Counted from the first letter of the stretch, positions 26,984 through 36,516 are shown. The stretch: 64,000 bases of DNA from Pseudomonas sp. StFLB209 (GCF_000829415.1 NZ_AP014637.1:5845001-5909000), one strand, 5' to 3'. Translations and numbers: made by a program. The notes: generated by a model not told the origin, from the letters alone.

Positions 26984-27042
26984 TTCGCGGCTGAAGCCGC
27001 TCCTACGGGGTCAACCCGTGTAGGAGCGGCTTCAGCCGCGAA
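26984..27042. repeat. Inverted REP pair acting as possible bidirectional terminator
   Basis: TTCGCGGCTGAAGCCGCTCC and its reverse complement face each other around CTACGGGGTCAACCCGTGTA, giving a 59-base near-perfect inverted repeat. It fills the gap between the convergent ends of the LysR gene and pstB, and could fold into a long stable hairpin on either transcript. Confidence 0.8.
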
Positions 27043-27069
27043 TAGGTACAGCGCTAATGACGCGATGAA

Positions 27070-27849
27070 TCAGCCGAAGCGACCGGTGATGTAGTCTTCA
27101 GTCTGACTCTTGCTCGGCTTGGTGAACATGGTGTCGGTGTCGCCATGCTCGATCAGTTCACCCAGGAACATGAACGCGGTGTAGTCCGAGCAACGTGCTG
27201 CCTGTTGCATGTTGTGAGTCACGATGATCACGGTGAACTGCTCTTTGAGTTCGGTGATCAACTGCTCGATACGACCGGTAGAGATCGGGTCCAGCGCCGA
27301 GGTCGGTTCGTCCAGCAACAGCACCTGCGGACGCAGGGCGATGGTCCGGGCGATGCACAAACGCTGCTGCTGACCGCCGGACAAACCGGTGGCGCTCTGC
27401 TTGAGCTTGTCCTTGACCTCATCCCACAGCGCGGCGCCGCGCAGTGCCTGTTCCACCCGCTCTTCCATCTCGCGACGCGAGAGTTTCTCGTGGTGGCGGA
27501 TGGCGTAGGCGATGTTGTCAAAGATCGACATCGGGAACGGCACCGGCTTCTGGAACACCATGCCGACGTGGCTGCGCAGGCGGTTCATCGAGTAGCCAGG
27601 GTCGAGGATGTTCTCACCGTTGAGCAAGACTTCGCCACGCGCTTCCTGCTTGGGGTACATCGAGTAGATACGGTTGAACACGCGCAACAGGGTCGACTTG
27701 CCGCAGCCGGACGGGCCGATGATCGAGGTGATGCGCTTCTCGGGGATCACCATGTCGATGGACTTGAGCGACTTGTGATCGTTGTAGAAGAATTCCAGGC
27801 CACGTACCTGAATCTTGGTTTTTTCGTTCGCAAGAGAAAGAGTGTTCAT
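27070..27849 (-). CDS. pstB: Phosphate ABC transporter ATPase PstB
   Basis: A 259-residue ABC ATPase: Walker [13 protein letters not shown], signature [10 protein letters not shown], Walker [13 protein letters not shown] and the switch histidine in VTHNMQ. It drives high-affinity phosphate import with PstA and PstC. Its ATG overlaps the pstA stop by one base (TGATG). No phoU follows: the gene ends just before an REP pair and a convergent LysR gene. Confidence 0.96.
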   Translation of the reverse strand: MNTLSLANEKTKIQVRGLEFFYNDHKSLKSIDMVIPEKRITSIIGPSGCGKSTLLRVFNRIYSMYPKQEARGEVLLNGENILDPGYSMNRLRSHVGMVFQKPVPFPMSIFDNIAYAIRHHEKLSRREMEERVEQALRGAALWDEVKDKLKQSATGLSGGQQQRLCIARTIALRPQVLLLDEPTSALDPISTGRIEQLITELKEQFTVIIVTHNMQQAARCSDYTAFMFLGELIEHGDTDTMFTKPSKSQTEDYITGRFG

Positions 27850-28730
27850 CAGGACGCCTTATTGCGCAGAAGAATTAAGCGAGAAGCGAGGCTCAGCAGC
27901 AGCACGAACAGGGTCATGATCAATGCGCCAGCCCAGGCCAGGGAGTGCCAGTCGTCGTACGGGCTCATCGCGTACTGGAAGACCACCACCGGAACGCTGG
28001 CGATCGGTTTGAGCAGGTCGCTGCTCCAGAACTGGTTACCGAACGCGGTGAACAGCAGCGGCGCGGTTTCACCGGTGATCCGCGCCAGCGCCAGCAGCAC
28101 ACCGGTGACCACACCGGCCTTAGCGGCACGCAGCACGATCTGCAGGGTCAGCTTCCATTGCGGCACACCCAGCGCCAGCGCGGCTTCACGCATGGTGGTC
28201 GGTTGCAGTTGCATCATTTCGTCGGTGGTCCGTACCACCACCGGGATCACCAGCAGCGCCAGGGCAATAGCACCGGCGATGGCCGAGAAACCGACGGTGT
28301 GGCCGCTGAATTTGTTGAGCGGCAGGATCACCACGGTGTAGACGAACAGGCCCAGAACGATCGACGGCGCCGACAACAGAATGTCGTTGATAAAGCGCAC
28401 CGCGTTGCCCAGTTTGGAGTAACGGGCGAACTCGGCCAGCCAGACACCGGCCATCAGACCGATCGGAGTACCAATGACCAGGCCGATCAGCGACATCAGG
28501 ATGCTGCCGTAGAAGGCGTTGGCCAGACCGCCTTCGACACCCGGCGGCGGGGTCATGCTGGTGAACAGTTGCAGGTTCAGAGCACTGACACCTTCAACGA
28601 TGGTGGTAATCAGGATCCATACCAGCCACAGCAGGCCGAAGCCGGTCGCGGCGCAGCTGAGCACCATGGCGATGTTGTTCTTGAGCGCGCGAACCCGGTA
28701 CAGGTTCTCGTTGGCTTTCTTGTCGCTCAT
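27849..28730 (-). CDS. pstA: Phosphate ABC transporter permease PstA
   Basis: A 293-residue permease with about six transmembrane segments and the ABC-permease loop [19 protein letters not shown]. It pairs with PstC to form the phosphate channel. AAGGAGG stands 4 bases before its ATG, inside the end of pstC, which overlaps it by 4 bases (ATGA). Confidence 0.95.
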   Translation of the reverse strand: MSDKKANENLYRVRALKNNIAMVLSCAATGFGLLWLVWILITTIVEGVSALNLQLFTSMTPPPGVEGGLANAFYGSILMSLIGLVIGTPIGLMAGVWLAEFARYSKLGNAVRFINDILLSAPSIVLGLFVYTVVILPLNKFSGHTVGFSAIAGAIALALLVIPVVVRTTDEMMQLQPTTMREAALALGVPQWKLTLQIVLRAAKAGVVTGVLLALARITGETAPLLFTAFGNQFWSSDLLKPIASVPVVVFQYAMSPYDDWHSLAWAGALIMTLFVLLLSLASRLILLRNKAS

Positions 28731-29722
28731 AGGCCCTCCTTGCGCGACAGGCGAGACAGCATCAAGCGGGCCAGAGCCAGCACGATAAAGGTCACAACGA
28801 AGAGCAAAAAGCCCAGCGCGATCAGCGCCGAACGGTGCAGGTCGGTGTAGGACTCGTTGAATTCGTTGGCGATGACCGAAGCAATCGAGCTGCTTGGCAT
28901 CATCAGCGATGGGGAGAACTGGATCGCGTTACCCAGTACAAAGGTTACCGCCATGGTTTCACCCAATGCGCGGCCCAGACCGAGGAACACGCCGCCGACC
29001 ACCGCCGAACGGGTGTAAGGCAGGACGATGTCCCAGACCACTTCCCAGGTGGTTCCGCCCAACGCATAAGCCGACTCCTTGAGAGTGGTCGGTACGGTGC
29101 GGAACACTTCCTGCATTACCGAAGTAATGAATGGAATGATCATGATCGCCAGGACGATACCGGCGGTCAGCATGCCGATACCCAGTGGCGGCCCCTGGAA
29201 CAGCACCCCTACCAGTGGCAGCGAGCCCAGTACGTCGTTGATCCAGGGAGAAATATGTGCGGCCATGAACGGGCCGAAAACGAACAGGCCCCACATGCCG
29301 TAGATGATCGAAGGAATACCGGCCAGCAGCTCGATGGCCGAGGCGATTGGCATGCGCAACCATGGCGGTGCAACTTCGGTCAGGAAGATGGCGATACCGA
29401 AACTTACCGGTACAGCGATCAACAAGGCCAGAAACGAGGTCACCAGGGTGCCGTAGATCGGTACCAGGGCGCCAAACTTGCCTTCGTTGACGTTCCATTC
29501 AGTGCTGGTCAGGAAACCGAAACCAAAGGTTTCGAAAGCCAGCTTTCCACCCCATAGAGTAGATGCCGCGATACAGCCCAGCAGTATCAGTACCAGCATC
29601 CCCGAAGCCTGCAGGGTACGCCGGAACCATACGTCATGGCGATGATCGCGCTGGGCGCGCTTTTCGCTGTCGGACTCGGCAGCGGTAAGCTCGGCGGACA
29701 GGTATTGGGTGTTTTCAGTCAT
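28727..29722 (-). CDS. pstC: Phosphate ABC transporter permease PstC
   Basis: A 331-residue permease with six main transmembrane segments; the coupling loop is KESAYALGGTTWEVVWDIVL. The N-terminal cytoplasmic part (about 35 residues, rich in charge) is longer than in E. coli PstC. The start at 29722 has GTGGA nearby; the frame continues to 29755 without a better site. It lies 81 bases after pstS, with a stable hairpin in the gap. Confidence 0.95.
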   Translation of the reverse strand: MTENTQYLSAELTAAESDSEKRAQRDHRHDVWFRRTLQASGMLVLILLGCIAASTLWGGKLAFETFGFGFLTSTEWNVNEGKFGALVPIYGTLVTSFLALLIAVPVSFGIAIFLTEVAPPWLRMPIASAIELLAGIPSIIYGMWGLFVFGPFMAAHISPWINDVLGSLPLVGVLFQGPPLGIGMLTAGIVLAIMIIPFITSVMQEVFRTVPTTLKESAYALGGTTWEVVWDIVLPYTRSAVVGGVFLGLGRALGETMAVTFVLGNAIQFSPSLMMPSSSIASVIANEFNESYTDLHRSALIALGFLLFVVTFIVLALARLMLSRLSRKEGL

Positions 29723-29745
29723 TTCGATCCACTCGCAAGGGAAAG

Positions 29746-29780
29746 CCCCCGTCACCAGCTTGCATGGCTGATGACAGGGG
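29746..29780 (-). promoter_or_regulatory. Intercistronic hairpin between pstS and pstC
   Basis: On the minus strand CCCCTGTCATCAGC pairs with GCTGGTGACGGGGG around CATGCAA, with a short T-run after it. Hairpins at this place commonly protect the 3' end of binding-protein mRNA and allow only partial read-through, giving more PstS than membrane subunits. Confidence 0.6.
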
Positions 29781-29803
29781 TGAGCTACAAACTTGAAGCG
29801 CTG

Positions 29804-30820
29804 TTACTTGAACTCGGCTTTCCAGTAGTTCTCTACACGCTCAACCAGCGACTTCGGCAGAGCGACGTATTCCAGCTCTTCGGCTTGCTTCTGGCCGTTT
29901 TCCAGGGACCATTTGAAGAAGTCAAAAGCAGCTTTGCTCTTCTCTTCGTTCTTGGCCTGCTTGTACATGATGATCCAGGTGGTGGCAGTGATCGGCCATG
30001 CCGCTTCACCCGGTGCGTTGGTCATGATCAGACCAAAGTCCTTGGCGCTCGCCCAGTCAGCGGTGTCAGCAGCGGCAGCGAAAGCCTTGGCGTCTGGCGT
30101 GATGAACTTGCCAGCGGCGTTTTTCAGCTGGGTGTAGGCCAGCTTGTTGGTGGTGGCGTAGGAGTGCTCTACGTAACCGATCGAACCTTTGATCTGCTTG
30201 ACGTAAGCAGAAACACCTTCGTTACCCTTGCCGCCCACGCCCACTGGCCATTGAACGGTAGAGCCGAACTTCAGCTTCTCGTTGAATTCCGGGCTGACTT
30301 TGCTCAGGTAGTTGGTGAAGTTGTAAGTGGTGCCAGAGCCGTCGGAGCGACGAACAACGGTGATGGCGGTGTCTGGCAGGGTCAGGCCAGGGTTCAGCGC
30401 GACCAGCGCCGGGTCGTTCCACTTCTTGATTTCACCCAGGAAGATCTTGGCCAGCGACGGGCCGTCGAGCTTGAGCTTGCCGCTCTCAACGCCTTCAACG
30501 TTGACGATTGGCACGATACCGCCGATCACGCTAGGGAACTGGCCCAGGCCGGCAGCAGCCAGGTCTTCAGCCGACATAGGGGCATCGGAAGCACCGAAGT
30601 CAACGGTCGCGGCCTTGATCTGAGCGATACCGCCGCCCGAACCGATCGACTGATAGTTGATGCGGTTCTCGGAGTTCTTGCTGTAGTCCTGGGACCACTT
30701 GGAAATCACCGGAAAAACGAAACTCGAACCTGCGCCCGTTACGTCGACCGCGTGAGCCATGCCACTCAGGCAAAGCGAAGCGAGCAGGACAGACAAGCGT
30801 GTTTTAGTCAGCAGTGTCAC
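29804..30820 (-). CDS. pstS: Phosphate-binding protein PstS
   Basis: A 338-residue periplasmic protein with signal peptide (LSVLLASLCLSGMAHA) and phosphate-site motifs TGAGSSFVFPV, SIGSGGGI and RSDGSGTTYNF. It resembles E. coli PstS more than the main Pseudomonas PstS, so this is probably the species' second Pst system. Start is GTG with GAGG 7 bases before. First gene of pstSCAB. Confidence 0.95.
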   Translation of the reverse strand: MTLLTKTRLSVLLASLCLSGMAHAVDVTGAGSSFVFPVISKWSQDYSKNSENRINYQSIGSGGGIAQIKAATVDFGASDAPMSAEDLAAAGLGQFPSVIGGIVPIVNVEGVESGKLKLDGPSLAKIFLGEIKKWNDPALVALNPGLTLPDTAITVVRRSDGSGTTYNFTNYLSKVSPEFNEKLKFGSTVQWPVGVGGKGNEGVSAYVKQIKGSIGYVEHSYATTNKLAYTQLKNAAGKFITPDAKAFAAAADTADWASAKDFGLIMTNAPGEAAWPITATTWIIMYKQAKNEEKSKAAFDFFKWSLENGQKQAEELEYVALPKSLVERVENYWKAEFK

Positions 30821-30891
30821 GGGAATACCTCGATCCAGGAGAAAGTTTGGTGGTTACCAAGAAGGCCCGATGCGGATTTAAAACCTGAAAT

Positions 30892-30909
30892 GTTTCTGTT
30901 TAATGACAA
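30892..30909 (-). promoter_or_regulatory. Weak candidate PhoB site before pstS
   Basis: On the minus strand TTGTCAT-TAAA-CAGAAAC has the spacing of a Pho box; the first half fits well (6 of 7) and the second poorly. It lies about 70-90 bases before the pstS start. Confidence 0.3.
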
Positions 30910-31078
30910 ACAGTCGACATCGCGTGCCGCGCCCCGCTTTTTACTGCTTTCAAAGGCTGAAAAAAACTGCTGAAAAGCGCGTATCACCCCGTGTTTACGG
31001 GAGGTTCATGAGCAGCAGTCAATTTAGTGGCAAACCGCCAATACTCAGCGATAGCCGATAGCCATCTCTGTAGCAGAA

Positions 31079-31096
31079 CTGTCAAAAACCTGTTTT
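31079..31096 (+). promoter_or_regulatory. Candidate PhoB box in the pstS upstream region
   Basis: CTGTCAA-AAAC-CTGTTTT fits the direct-repeat Pho box CTGTCAT-N4-CTGTCAT in 11 of 14 positions. It points towards the small secreted protein at 31274 and lies some 260 bases from pstS. The remainder of the 30821-31273 gap shows nothing else. Confidence 0.35.
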
Positions 31097-31273
31097 TCGA
31101 GCATTTTCAGGACGGCAGCGGAGAGAGAAAAAGCAACGCTACACGCCGCCATTTATGGGGTGGTATTAATGCAGGTGCGGAGATTGGTCTACCGTTTGTC
31201 GGCTGGCATGGCACCTGGACACGACTGCCCATGCCCAACACATGTACGCCCTACCCCTACAGGAGTTAACACC

Positions 31274-31588
31274 ATGACCATGCGCACGAACCGCCTGACT
31301 GCTCTGGCCCTTGCCGGCTTGTTGACTGCTTTTACCGGAGCCGCCATGGCCGGCTCCACCGGCCCGACCAACCCGGTCAATCCGAACGCCACCAAGCTGC
31401 CAGGCACTGATGCGGCACCGACCACTGACCGCAACAGTTCCAATACGCAAGGTGCCAAGACCACCCCACGTGAGTCCGGCACCGATGTGCAACACGGTTC
31501 GGATCACGGCAAAACCAGCCATGACAACCATGGCACCAGCACTCCGAAAGCCACCACGACGCCGTCCGGCAAACCTGTCGTGGAGTGA
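31274..31588 (+). CDS. Small secreted Thr/Asn/Pro/His-rich protein
   Basis: A 104-residue protein with a clear signal peptide (ALALAGLLTAFTGAAMA) and a mature part of low complexity, rich in Thr, Asn, Pro, Gly and His (GTDVQHGSDHGKTSHDNHG). It has no cysteine. CAGGAG lies 8 bases before the ATG at 31274. I do not recognise a family with known function. The histidine-aspartate stretch could bind metal, but this is a guess. It is divergent from pstS, with a candidate Pho box upstream. Confidence 0.75.
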   Translation: MTMRTNRLTALALAGLLTAFTGAAMAGSTGPTNPVNPNATKLPGTDAAPTTDRNSSNTQGAKTTPRESGTDVQHGSDHGKTSHDNHGTSTPKATTTPSGKPVVE

Positions 31589-31593
31589 CCTCT

Positions 31594-31622
31594 GGCGGGG
31601 CGAAGCACTGGCTTCGCCCGCC
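31594..31622 (+). terminator. Hairpin after the small secreted protein
   Basis: GGCGGGGCGAAG-CACTGG-CTTCGCCCGCC forms a strong stem just after the stop, but no T-run follows, so terminator function is uncertain. Confidence 0.4.
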
Positions 31623-31689
31623 GCGTTGAAATGCTGCGAACTGACACTCGGGTCGCTTGCCAAGCCTGCGTGATAGCCCCGCGTGATAG

Positions 31690-33408
31690 CTATGACAAAC
31701 AGGGCGTTTGCAGCGTCCCTTCCATCACCGGGATGGCGTCTGCCGCTCGTTGCACGTATTCATCGGCATTGAGCGCCCATTGCACGTAACACACCTGCAC
31801 CGGCATATCGTGGCTGGCACAGAACTCAAGCCAGCGCAGCTGGTTGTCCTGCAAGCGGTCGCCGGGGCCTTTGACCTCGATCATTCGGTAGCGGCGCTGG
31901 TCCGGATAAAACTGGATCAGGTCCGGCATGCCGGCACGATTGGCCTTGATATCTTGCAGCAAGCGCTGGAACCACTGGCGCAAATGCTCGGCGGGCAGGC
32001 ACAGCAAGGCCAGCTCCAGCAGCTCCGGGGTCAGTACGTTCCAGAACACGAAGGGCGACTGCAAGCCAAACTTGCTGCGGTAGTGGTCACGAATGATCGC
32101 TTGCCAGGCATCGGAATCAAGCGCCGCCAGGCAGGCATCGAATAACGGCATGCGACGCGCATGAAAATCCGGGCTGTGCAGGTCGCTGGGGCCAGTATGG
32201 AAAGGATGAAAGAATGCGCCCGGCAGCGGCGCGAAGATCGCCGGCCAGCACAGCAGGCCAAACAATGAATTGATCAGGGTGTTCTCGACGTAATGCACCG
32301 AGGCGCCCTCCTCGGCCAGATGCCTGCCAGCCAGGTGCTCTACACTCAAACCGGGTTCCGGCGGCAGGTTCAAGTCGATACGCACAGGCTCACGCGCCTT
32401 GGTCCGGCGCTCGACGGTCAGCCCGAGCTTGCGCTGCAGGCGCGGCAGCACACGTTGCAGGTGCTGGACCTCGGCGTCACTTTCCGGCGCGCTGCGGGCC
32501 AGTTCGAGCAGCACCATGGCCTGACTGTACTCAGCGCTGCGCTCCAGCACCCGGATACGCCGCGAACGCGCACCGGGATAGTCACACCCGGCATATACCG
32601 CCAATGCCAGCGGCCAGTCTTGCAGGCGCTCGGCCTGCTGACCGATATGAAACAGCAACTTGTTGCGGCGCATGCGCAACCACGCATTGTCAGTGTCGAT
32701 GGCCAGCGCGCGCTCAGCCAGATCAGCGAGCACCTCGCCCAGTTCCAGCGCTTCGCGGCAGGCATGCAGTTGCAGGCACACGTCGATATCGGCGCGGCAG
32801 ACAATGCCGCGCGAGTCCTGGGAAAAATCCACCGTCTCGTAGCGATACACGCCCAGGTCGGCGAGTACGAACTCCGACCATTGCTGGTGCAGGTTGCCGA
32901 AGTACAGCAGCCGCAGGCGATCGCACACCGGCATGATGGTCAGGCTCAAAACCTGGTCATCAAGCTGCGGATACCAGCAGGCCAGTGGTTGTGCCTGCGA
33001 ATGAACCGGCAGCAGTTGCTCGAGCCACTGGCTCTTGCGCTGCGCGCCCTTGATGGGGTGGGCCTTGAAGCAATCTGCCAGTTCATCCTTGCGCAACAGG
33101 CCGAACACCTGCTGGAGATCCAGCGCAGGCTCAACATCGATCCAGCCGAGCTCCAGTAGCGGCTGCACGGCCAGAAGCGTGTCACCCAGCTCGGCATAAT
33201 CGAGTTTGCTGGCGCGAAACAACACCCCTTTGCGCATCACCATGCGCACCAACAGCCCCTGAGCACTGACCGGCAAGCGGGCAAAGGCTTCGATGAAACG
33301 GCGCTCCTGCTGGTCGAGCAGGTCGTCATAGCGCAGCGTGATCCAAGCCAGCACCTGCTGGAAGTTGACCAGGTAATACAGCGGGTTATCGAGAGGCGAG
33401 CTGTTCAC
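31690..33408 (-). CDS. FAN1-type VRR-NUC structure-specific nuclease
   Basis: A 572-residue protein of the FAN1 family. The C-terminal VRR-NUC domain carries the PD-(D/E)xK site: MPDLIQFYP followed by YRMIEVKGPGDRLQDNQ. The N-terminal part corresponds to the SAP-like and helical regions (ALERLxx-type repeats) of bacterial FAN1. The family cuts 5'-flap and interstrand-crosslinked DNA; the P. aeruginosa protein has been shown to do so. I take GTG at 33408 as start; the frame goes back to a TTG at 33465. It is divergent from a nucleoside deoxyribosyltransferase gene. Confidence 0.9.
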   Translation of the reverse strand: MNSSPLDNPLYYLVNFQQVLAWITLRYDDLLDQQERRFIEAFARLPVSAQGLLVRMVMRKGVLFRASKLDYAELGDTLLAVQPLLELGWIDVEPALDLQQVFGLLRKDELADCFKAHPIKGAQRKSQWLEQLLPVHSQAQPLACWYPQLDDQVLSLTIMPVCDRLRLLYFGNLHQQWSEFVLADLGVYRYETVDFSQDSRGIVCRADIDVCLQLHACREALELGEVLADLAERALAIDTDNAWLRMRRNKLLFHIGQQAERLQDWPLALAVYAGCDYPGARSRRIRVLERSAEYSQAMVLLELARSAPESDAEVQHLQRVLPRLQRKLGLTVERRTKAREPVRIDLNLPPEPGLSVEHLAGRHLAEEGASVHYVENTLINSLFGLLCWPAIFAPLPGAFFHPFHTGPSDLHSPDFHARRMPLFDACLAALDSDAWQAIIRDHYRSKFGLQSPFVFWNVLTPELLELALLCLPAEHLRQWFQRLLQDIKANRAGMPDLIQFYPDQRRYRMIEVKGPGDRLQDNQLRWLEFCASHDMPVQVCYVQWALNADEYVQRAADAIPVMEGTLQTPCLS

Positions 33409-33554
33409 AAGCGGTATCGGGCAACGATGGAAATGGCACCAAGGATACTGGCTATTTATACACAATGCAGCCGGCTACCACTCGGCCCGATCAGTGGCAA
33501 GACGCCCGTCAGCCTGTCATCCTTGCACGATGCCCACCGTTGAGGAACGCCATC

Positions 33555-34064
33555 ATGCCTGCACCGCTGATCTATCTGGCCGGCTTCGATGTGTTCCGGC
33601 GCAACCCGATTGAACACGGCCGCTACCTCAAGGATCTGTGCGCCGCCCACGGCATGCAGGGCTTGTACCCGTTCGACAACCAGGTCGAACCGGGGCTGGC
33701 GCCTCAGCAAACCGCCCAGCTGATCTATCAGCAGAACATCGGCATGCTGCAACGCTGCACCGCGGTGCTGGCCAACCTCAATGCCTTTCGCGGCCTGGAG
33801 CCGGACTCCGGAACCGTATTCGAGATCGGCATGGCGGTCGCGCTGGGCAAACCGGTGTGGGCGTACTGCAAGCCGCTGGTGCCCTTGCGCGAACAGGTTG
33901 CCCACGATCAACAAGGCTATGACCAGCAAGACCTGCTGGTCGAAGACTTCGGCCTGCCGCGTAACCTGATGCTGGCCTGCAGCTGGGTCGGCGTCAGCAC
34001 CAGTGTCGAGCTGGGTGCTGAAGCGCTGGCCCGTTACCTGAGCCGGACCGGCAGCTTCAGTTGA
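33555..34064 (+). CDS. Nucleoside 2-deoxyribosyltransferase family protein
   Basis: A 169-residue protein with the fold of nucleoside 2-deoxyribosyltransferases: IYLAGFDVFRRN at the start, NLNAFRGLEPDSGTVFEIG with the catalytic glutamate, and GKPVWAYCKP. Such enzymes exchange or cleave bases of 2'-deoxynucleosides, which may clean damaged nucleotides. GAGGAA lies 7 bases before the ATG at 33555. Its last 8 bases overlap a small convergent gene. Confidence 0.9.
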   Translation: MPAPLIYLAGFDVFRRNPIEHGRYLKDLCAAHGMQGLYPFDNQVEPGLAPQQTAQLIYQQNIGMLQRCTAVLANLNAFRGLEPDSGTVFEIGMAVALGKPVWAYCKPLVPLREQVAHDQQGYDQQDLLVEDFGLPRNLMLACSWVGVSTSVELGAEALARYLSRTGSFS

Positions 34065-34287
34065 CTGAGGAGGAGCCGATATCGCCCGTGTCCAGCTTGT
34101 CAGCGTCAGCAAAATCGTCCAGGCCGAGCAAGTCTGGGTCGAGGTAGATTTCAGCGTCCGGGTCTTCGTCGGCGTCGGCATCGTTCAATGGCGAGCGGTC
34201 ACCGCCGAAGTGCAGCTCAAGGCGAATCAGGGCCGGATGGGGAAATGGGCAGTCCATGGCGGGGCTGGCGTGGTACATCGTGTTCAT
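34057..34287 (-). CDS. Small acidic hypothetical protein
   Basis: A 76-residue protein, strongly acidic in its second half (DADADEDPDAEIYLDPDLL). No family recognised. AGGAG stands directly before the first ATG and 10 bases before the ATG at 34278, so either may be used. Its end overlaps the end of the deoxyribosyltransferase gene by 8 bases. Confidence 0.55.
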   Translation of the reverse strand: MNTMYHASPAMDCPFPHPALIRLELHFGGDRSPLNDADADEDPDAEIYLDPDLLGLDDFADADKLDTGDIGSSSVN

Positions 34288-34402
34288 GCTCCTGTGTGTA
34301 ACGTCTCAAGCAATTGTTATATCAGCAAAATCAGGAGCGCGCGCGCGGCGCGGCGGCAAAATTTCGGGTAAATCTGTTCGATGCTCAGGATTCAGGTCCT
34401 GA

Positions 34403-35305
34403 TCACGCCCAACTGAGAAAATCCCGGCCATGGTCGCGCAACAGCGCCAGCATGTCCTGCGCCGCCGGCGTCTGATAAGCGCCACGCCGCACGGTCACCC
34501 CGACGGTACGCTTCATGGTCGCTTCGCTGATCGGCACCACCCGCAAGTGCTGCATGTTGTGGCCATATTCGACACTCTCCCGGGCAATGAAGCTGAGCAG
34601 GTGGCTCTGGGCAATCAGGCCGGGCAACAGTGAGATGGAATTGGCCTCGATCTGTACCACCGGCAGCGGCAGGTTGTGGGCGGCGAACGTGGCGTCCAGC
34701 CATTTGCGCGACGACACGCCAATCGGCGGCAGGACCCAGCGGTAGTCACACAGGTCACGCATCTGCAAGGCACTGTCGAACACCGGATGCTGCGGGCTGG
34801 CAATCACCACCAGTTCGTCGTCGAACACCGGAAAACTGATGAGCTGTTCGCTGTCGGGAATCAGCGAGCAGATGATCATGTCCAGTTGCCCTTCGTTAAG
34901 CGCCTCGCGCTGCAGGTCGTCCTGGCCGATCACCAGCTTGAAGGTCAGGTCCGGGGCGCGCTGTAACAGCGCCTGGGTCAGCTTGGGCAACAGGTGTTCG
35001 GCCATGGTCGCCGCGCAACCTACGCGGATAGTGCCAACCAGGCCGCTGGCAAAATCGCGCACTTCCCGTTGCGTCTGGGCGATGCTCAGTTGCAACTCCT
35101 TGCCGCGGGCCTTGAGCAGCTCACCGACCGGGGTGAGCTTGATGCGTCGCCCATCACGCTGGAACAACCGGGTACCGAAGGACTCTTCGAGACGCTGGAT
35201 GCTTTTGGTCAGTGCCGGCTGGCTGCGGTTGAGCTTCTCCGCCGCCCGGCCCAGATGCCCCAGCTCTGCAATGGTTTCGAAATACGTCAGGTCGCGCAGG
35301 TCCAT
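34403..35305 (-). CDS. LysR-type regulator
   Basis: A 300-residue LysR protein: DLRDLTYFETIAELGHLG and RSQPALTKSIQRLEESFG form the DNA-binding domain. The effector domain begins near residue 90 (GTIRVGCAATMAEHLLPKL). It is divergent from the AbrB-family permease gene 120 bases away, which is its likely target. Confidence 0.93.
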   Translation of the reverse strand: MDLRDLTYFETIAELGHLGRAAEKLNRSQPALTKSIQRLEESFGTRLFQRDGRRIKLTPVGELLKARGKELQLSIAQTQREVRDFASGLVGTIRVGCAATMAEHLLPKLTQALLQRAPDLTFKLVIGQDDLQREALNEGQLDMIICSLIPDSEQLISFPVFDDELVVIASPQHPVFDSALQMRDLCDYRWVLPPIGVSSRKWLDATFAAHNLPLPVVQIEANSISLLPGLIAQSHLLSFIARESVEYGHNMQHLRVVPISEATMKRTVGVTVRRGAYQTPAAQDMLALLRDHGRDFLSWA

Positions 35306-35425
35306 AATCGATCAACAATAGTTATAGATTCATGATTATTAGAAAATAGACTTGATGATTTCAAGCCCGGATAATTGCCGCATCTGATCCGCAATGGATC
35401 GCGTCATCTGCCTGGGAGAATCCTC

Positions 35426-36502
35426 TTGCCTCGCGCCGCCTCACTCGCGCTACCCGCCCTTCCCGCCCCGGCCCAATGGGTCGCCCTTATTCTTGCCGCC
35501 GGCCTGGCCGGTCAACTGTTCAGCGCCGCTCATGTGCCGGCCGCGTTGTTTCTCGGCCCGATGCTGGTTGCCATCGGCTTTGGCGTTGCCGGCGCCAGCA
35601 TTCGCCTGCCCAAAGCGCTGTTCCAGCTCGGCCAGGGCACCGTCGGGGTGATGATCGCCCACGCCATGAGCCTCAGCGTGTTGCTGATGGTCTTGCAGGA
35701 CTGGCACATCATGTTGCTGGGCACCCTGCTGACCGTGTCGCTGAGCGCCGTGGTGGGCCTGGTACTGGTGCGCTATGCCGGGATCCCGAGCCACACCGCC
35801 GCGTGGGGGACCTCGCCCGGTGCGGCCTCGGTGATGGTTGCCATGTCGGAAGACCACGGGGCTGACCCGCGAGTCGTGGCGACCATGCAGTACGTGCGGG
35901 TGGTGCTGGTGGTGATGGTCGGTGCCCTGGTCAGCCACTGGCTGGGCGCTTCGGTGGGCGGTGCGCAACTGCAGGCCAGCGCCAGTCAGGCGCAAGGCCT
36001 GAATCTCACTGACATCGCGTTGAGCCTGGCGGTCATCGGTGCGGGGGTCTGGCTGGGCTCACGGCTGCCGGCCGGGGTATTGCTGGTGCCGCTGCTGCTG
36101 GGGACCGCGTTGCAATTGTCCGGGGTGTTACAGATCGCCCTGCCCGGCTGGCTGGTTGCCTTCGGCTATGGCGCAATCGGCTGCTATGTCGGGCTGCGCT
36201 TTGACCGGCCAACGGTGCTGTATGTCTGGCGCCATCTGCCGATGATGTTGCTGGCTTCGCTGCTGCTGATTGCACTCTGTGCGCTGTCGGCGTGGCTGAT
36301 CGCCGTATGGCTGGACAAGGATTATCTGTCGGTGTACCTGGCGACCAGCCCCGGCGGGCTGGATGCCATGGCGATCATCGCCATCGATACCCATGCCGAT
36401 GTGGGGTTCGTGCTGGCGATGCAGACACTGCGGTTGTTCGGCGTGATTCTGACCGGCAGTTTTCTGGCCAGACAGGTGATTCGCTGGAGTGGCCGGCCGT
36501 AG
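35426..36502 (+). CDS. AbrB-family membrane protein (PF05145 type)
   Basis: A 358-residue membrane protein with about ten segments in two repeats, each with a GTSPGGAASVM or TSPGGLDAMAIIA motif. Despite the name, this family is not the AbrB DNA-binding regulator; members are sometimes annotated as ammonia monooxygenase or carboxylate transporters, without firm proof. The second motif resembles part of tripartite tricarboxylate-transporter subunits. I choose TTG at 35426, with GGGAGAA 5 bases before; the frame runs back to 35375. Probably controlled by the divergent LysR. Confidence 0.82.
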   Translation: MPRAASLALPALPAPAQWVALILAAGLAGQLFSAAHVPAALFLGPMLVAIGFGVAGASIRLPKALFQLGQGTVGVMIAHAMSLSVLLMVLQDWHIMLLGTLLTVSLSAVVGLVLVRYAGIPSHTAAWGTSPGAASVMVAMSEDHGADPRVVATMQYVRVVLVVMVGALVSHWLGASVGGAQLQASASQAQGLNLTDIALSLAVIGAGVWLGSRLPAGVLLVPLLLGTALQLSGVLQIALPGWLVAFGYGAIGCYVGLRFDRPTVLYVWRHLPMMLLASLLLIALCALSAWLIAVWLDKDYLSVYLATSPGGLDAMAIIAIDTHADVGFVLAMQTLRLFGVILTGSFLARQVIRWSGRP

Positions 36503-36516
36503 CAGCTGCTTCAGCA

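Noticed and set aside
26984..27042. CRISPR-like or attachment site
   Set aside because: It is one inverted pair of REP sequences with no regular spacers and no integrase gene nearby.
31027..31269. An 80-codon frame before the small secreted protein
   Set aside because: No ribosome site, no family likeness, and it crosses the candidate Pho box and promoter region.
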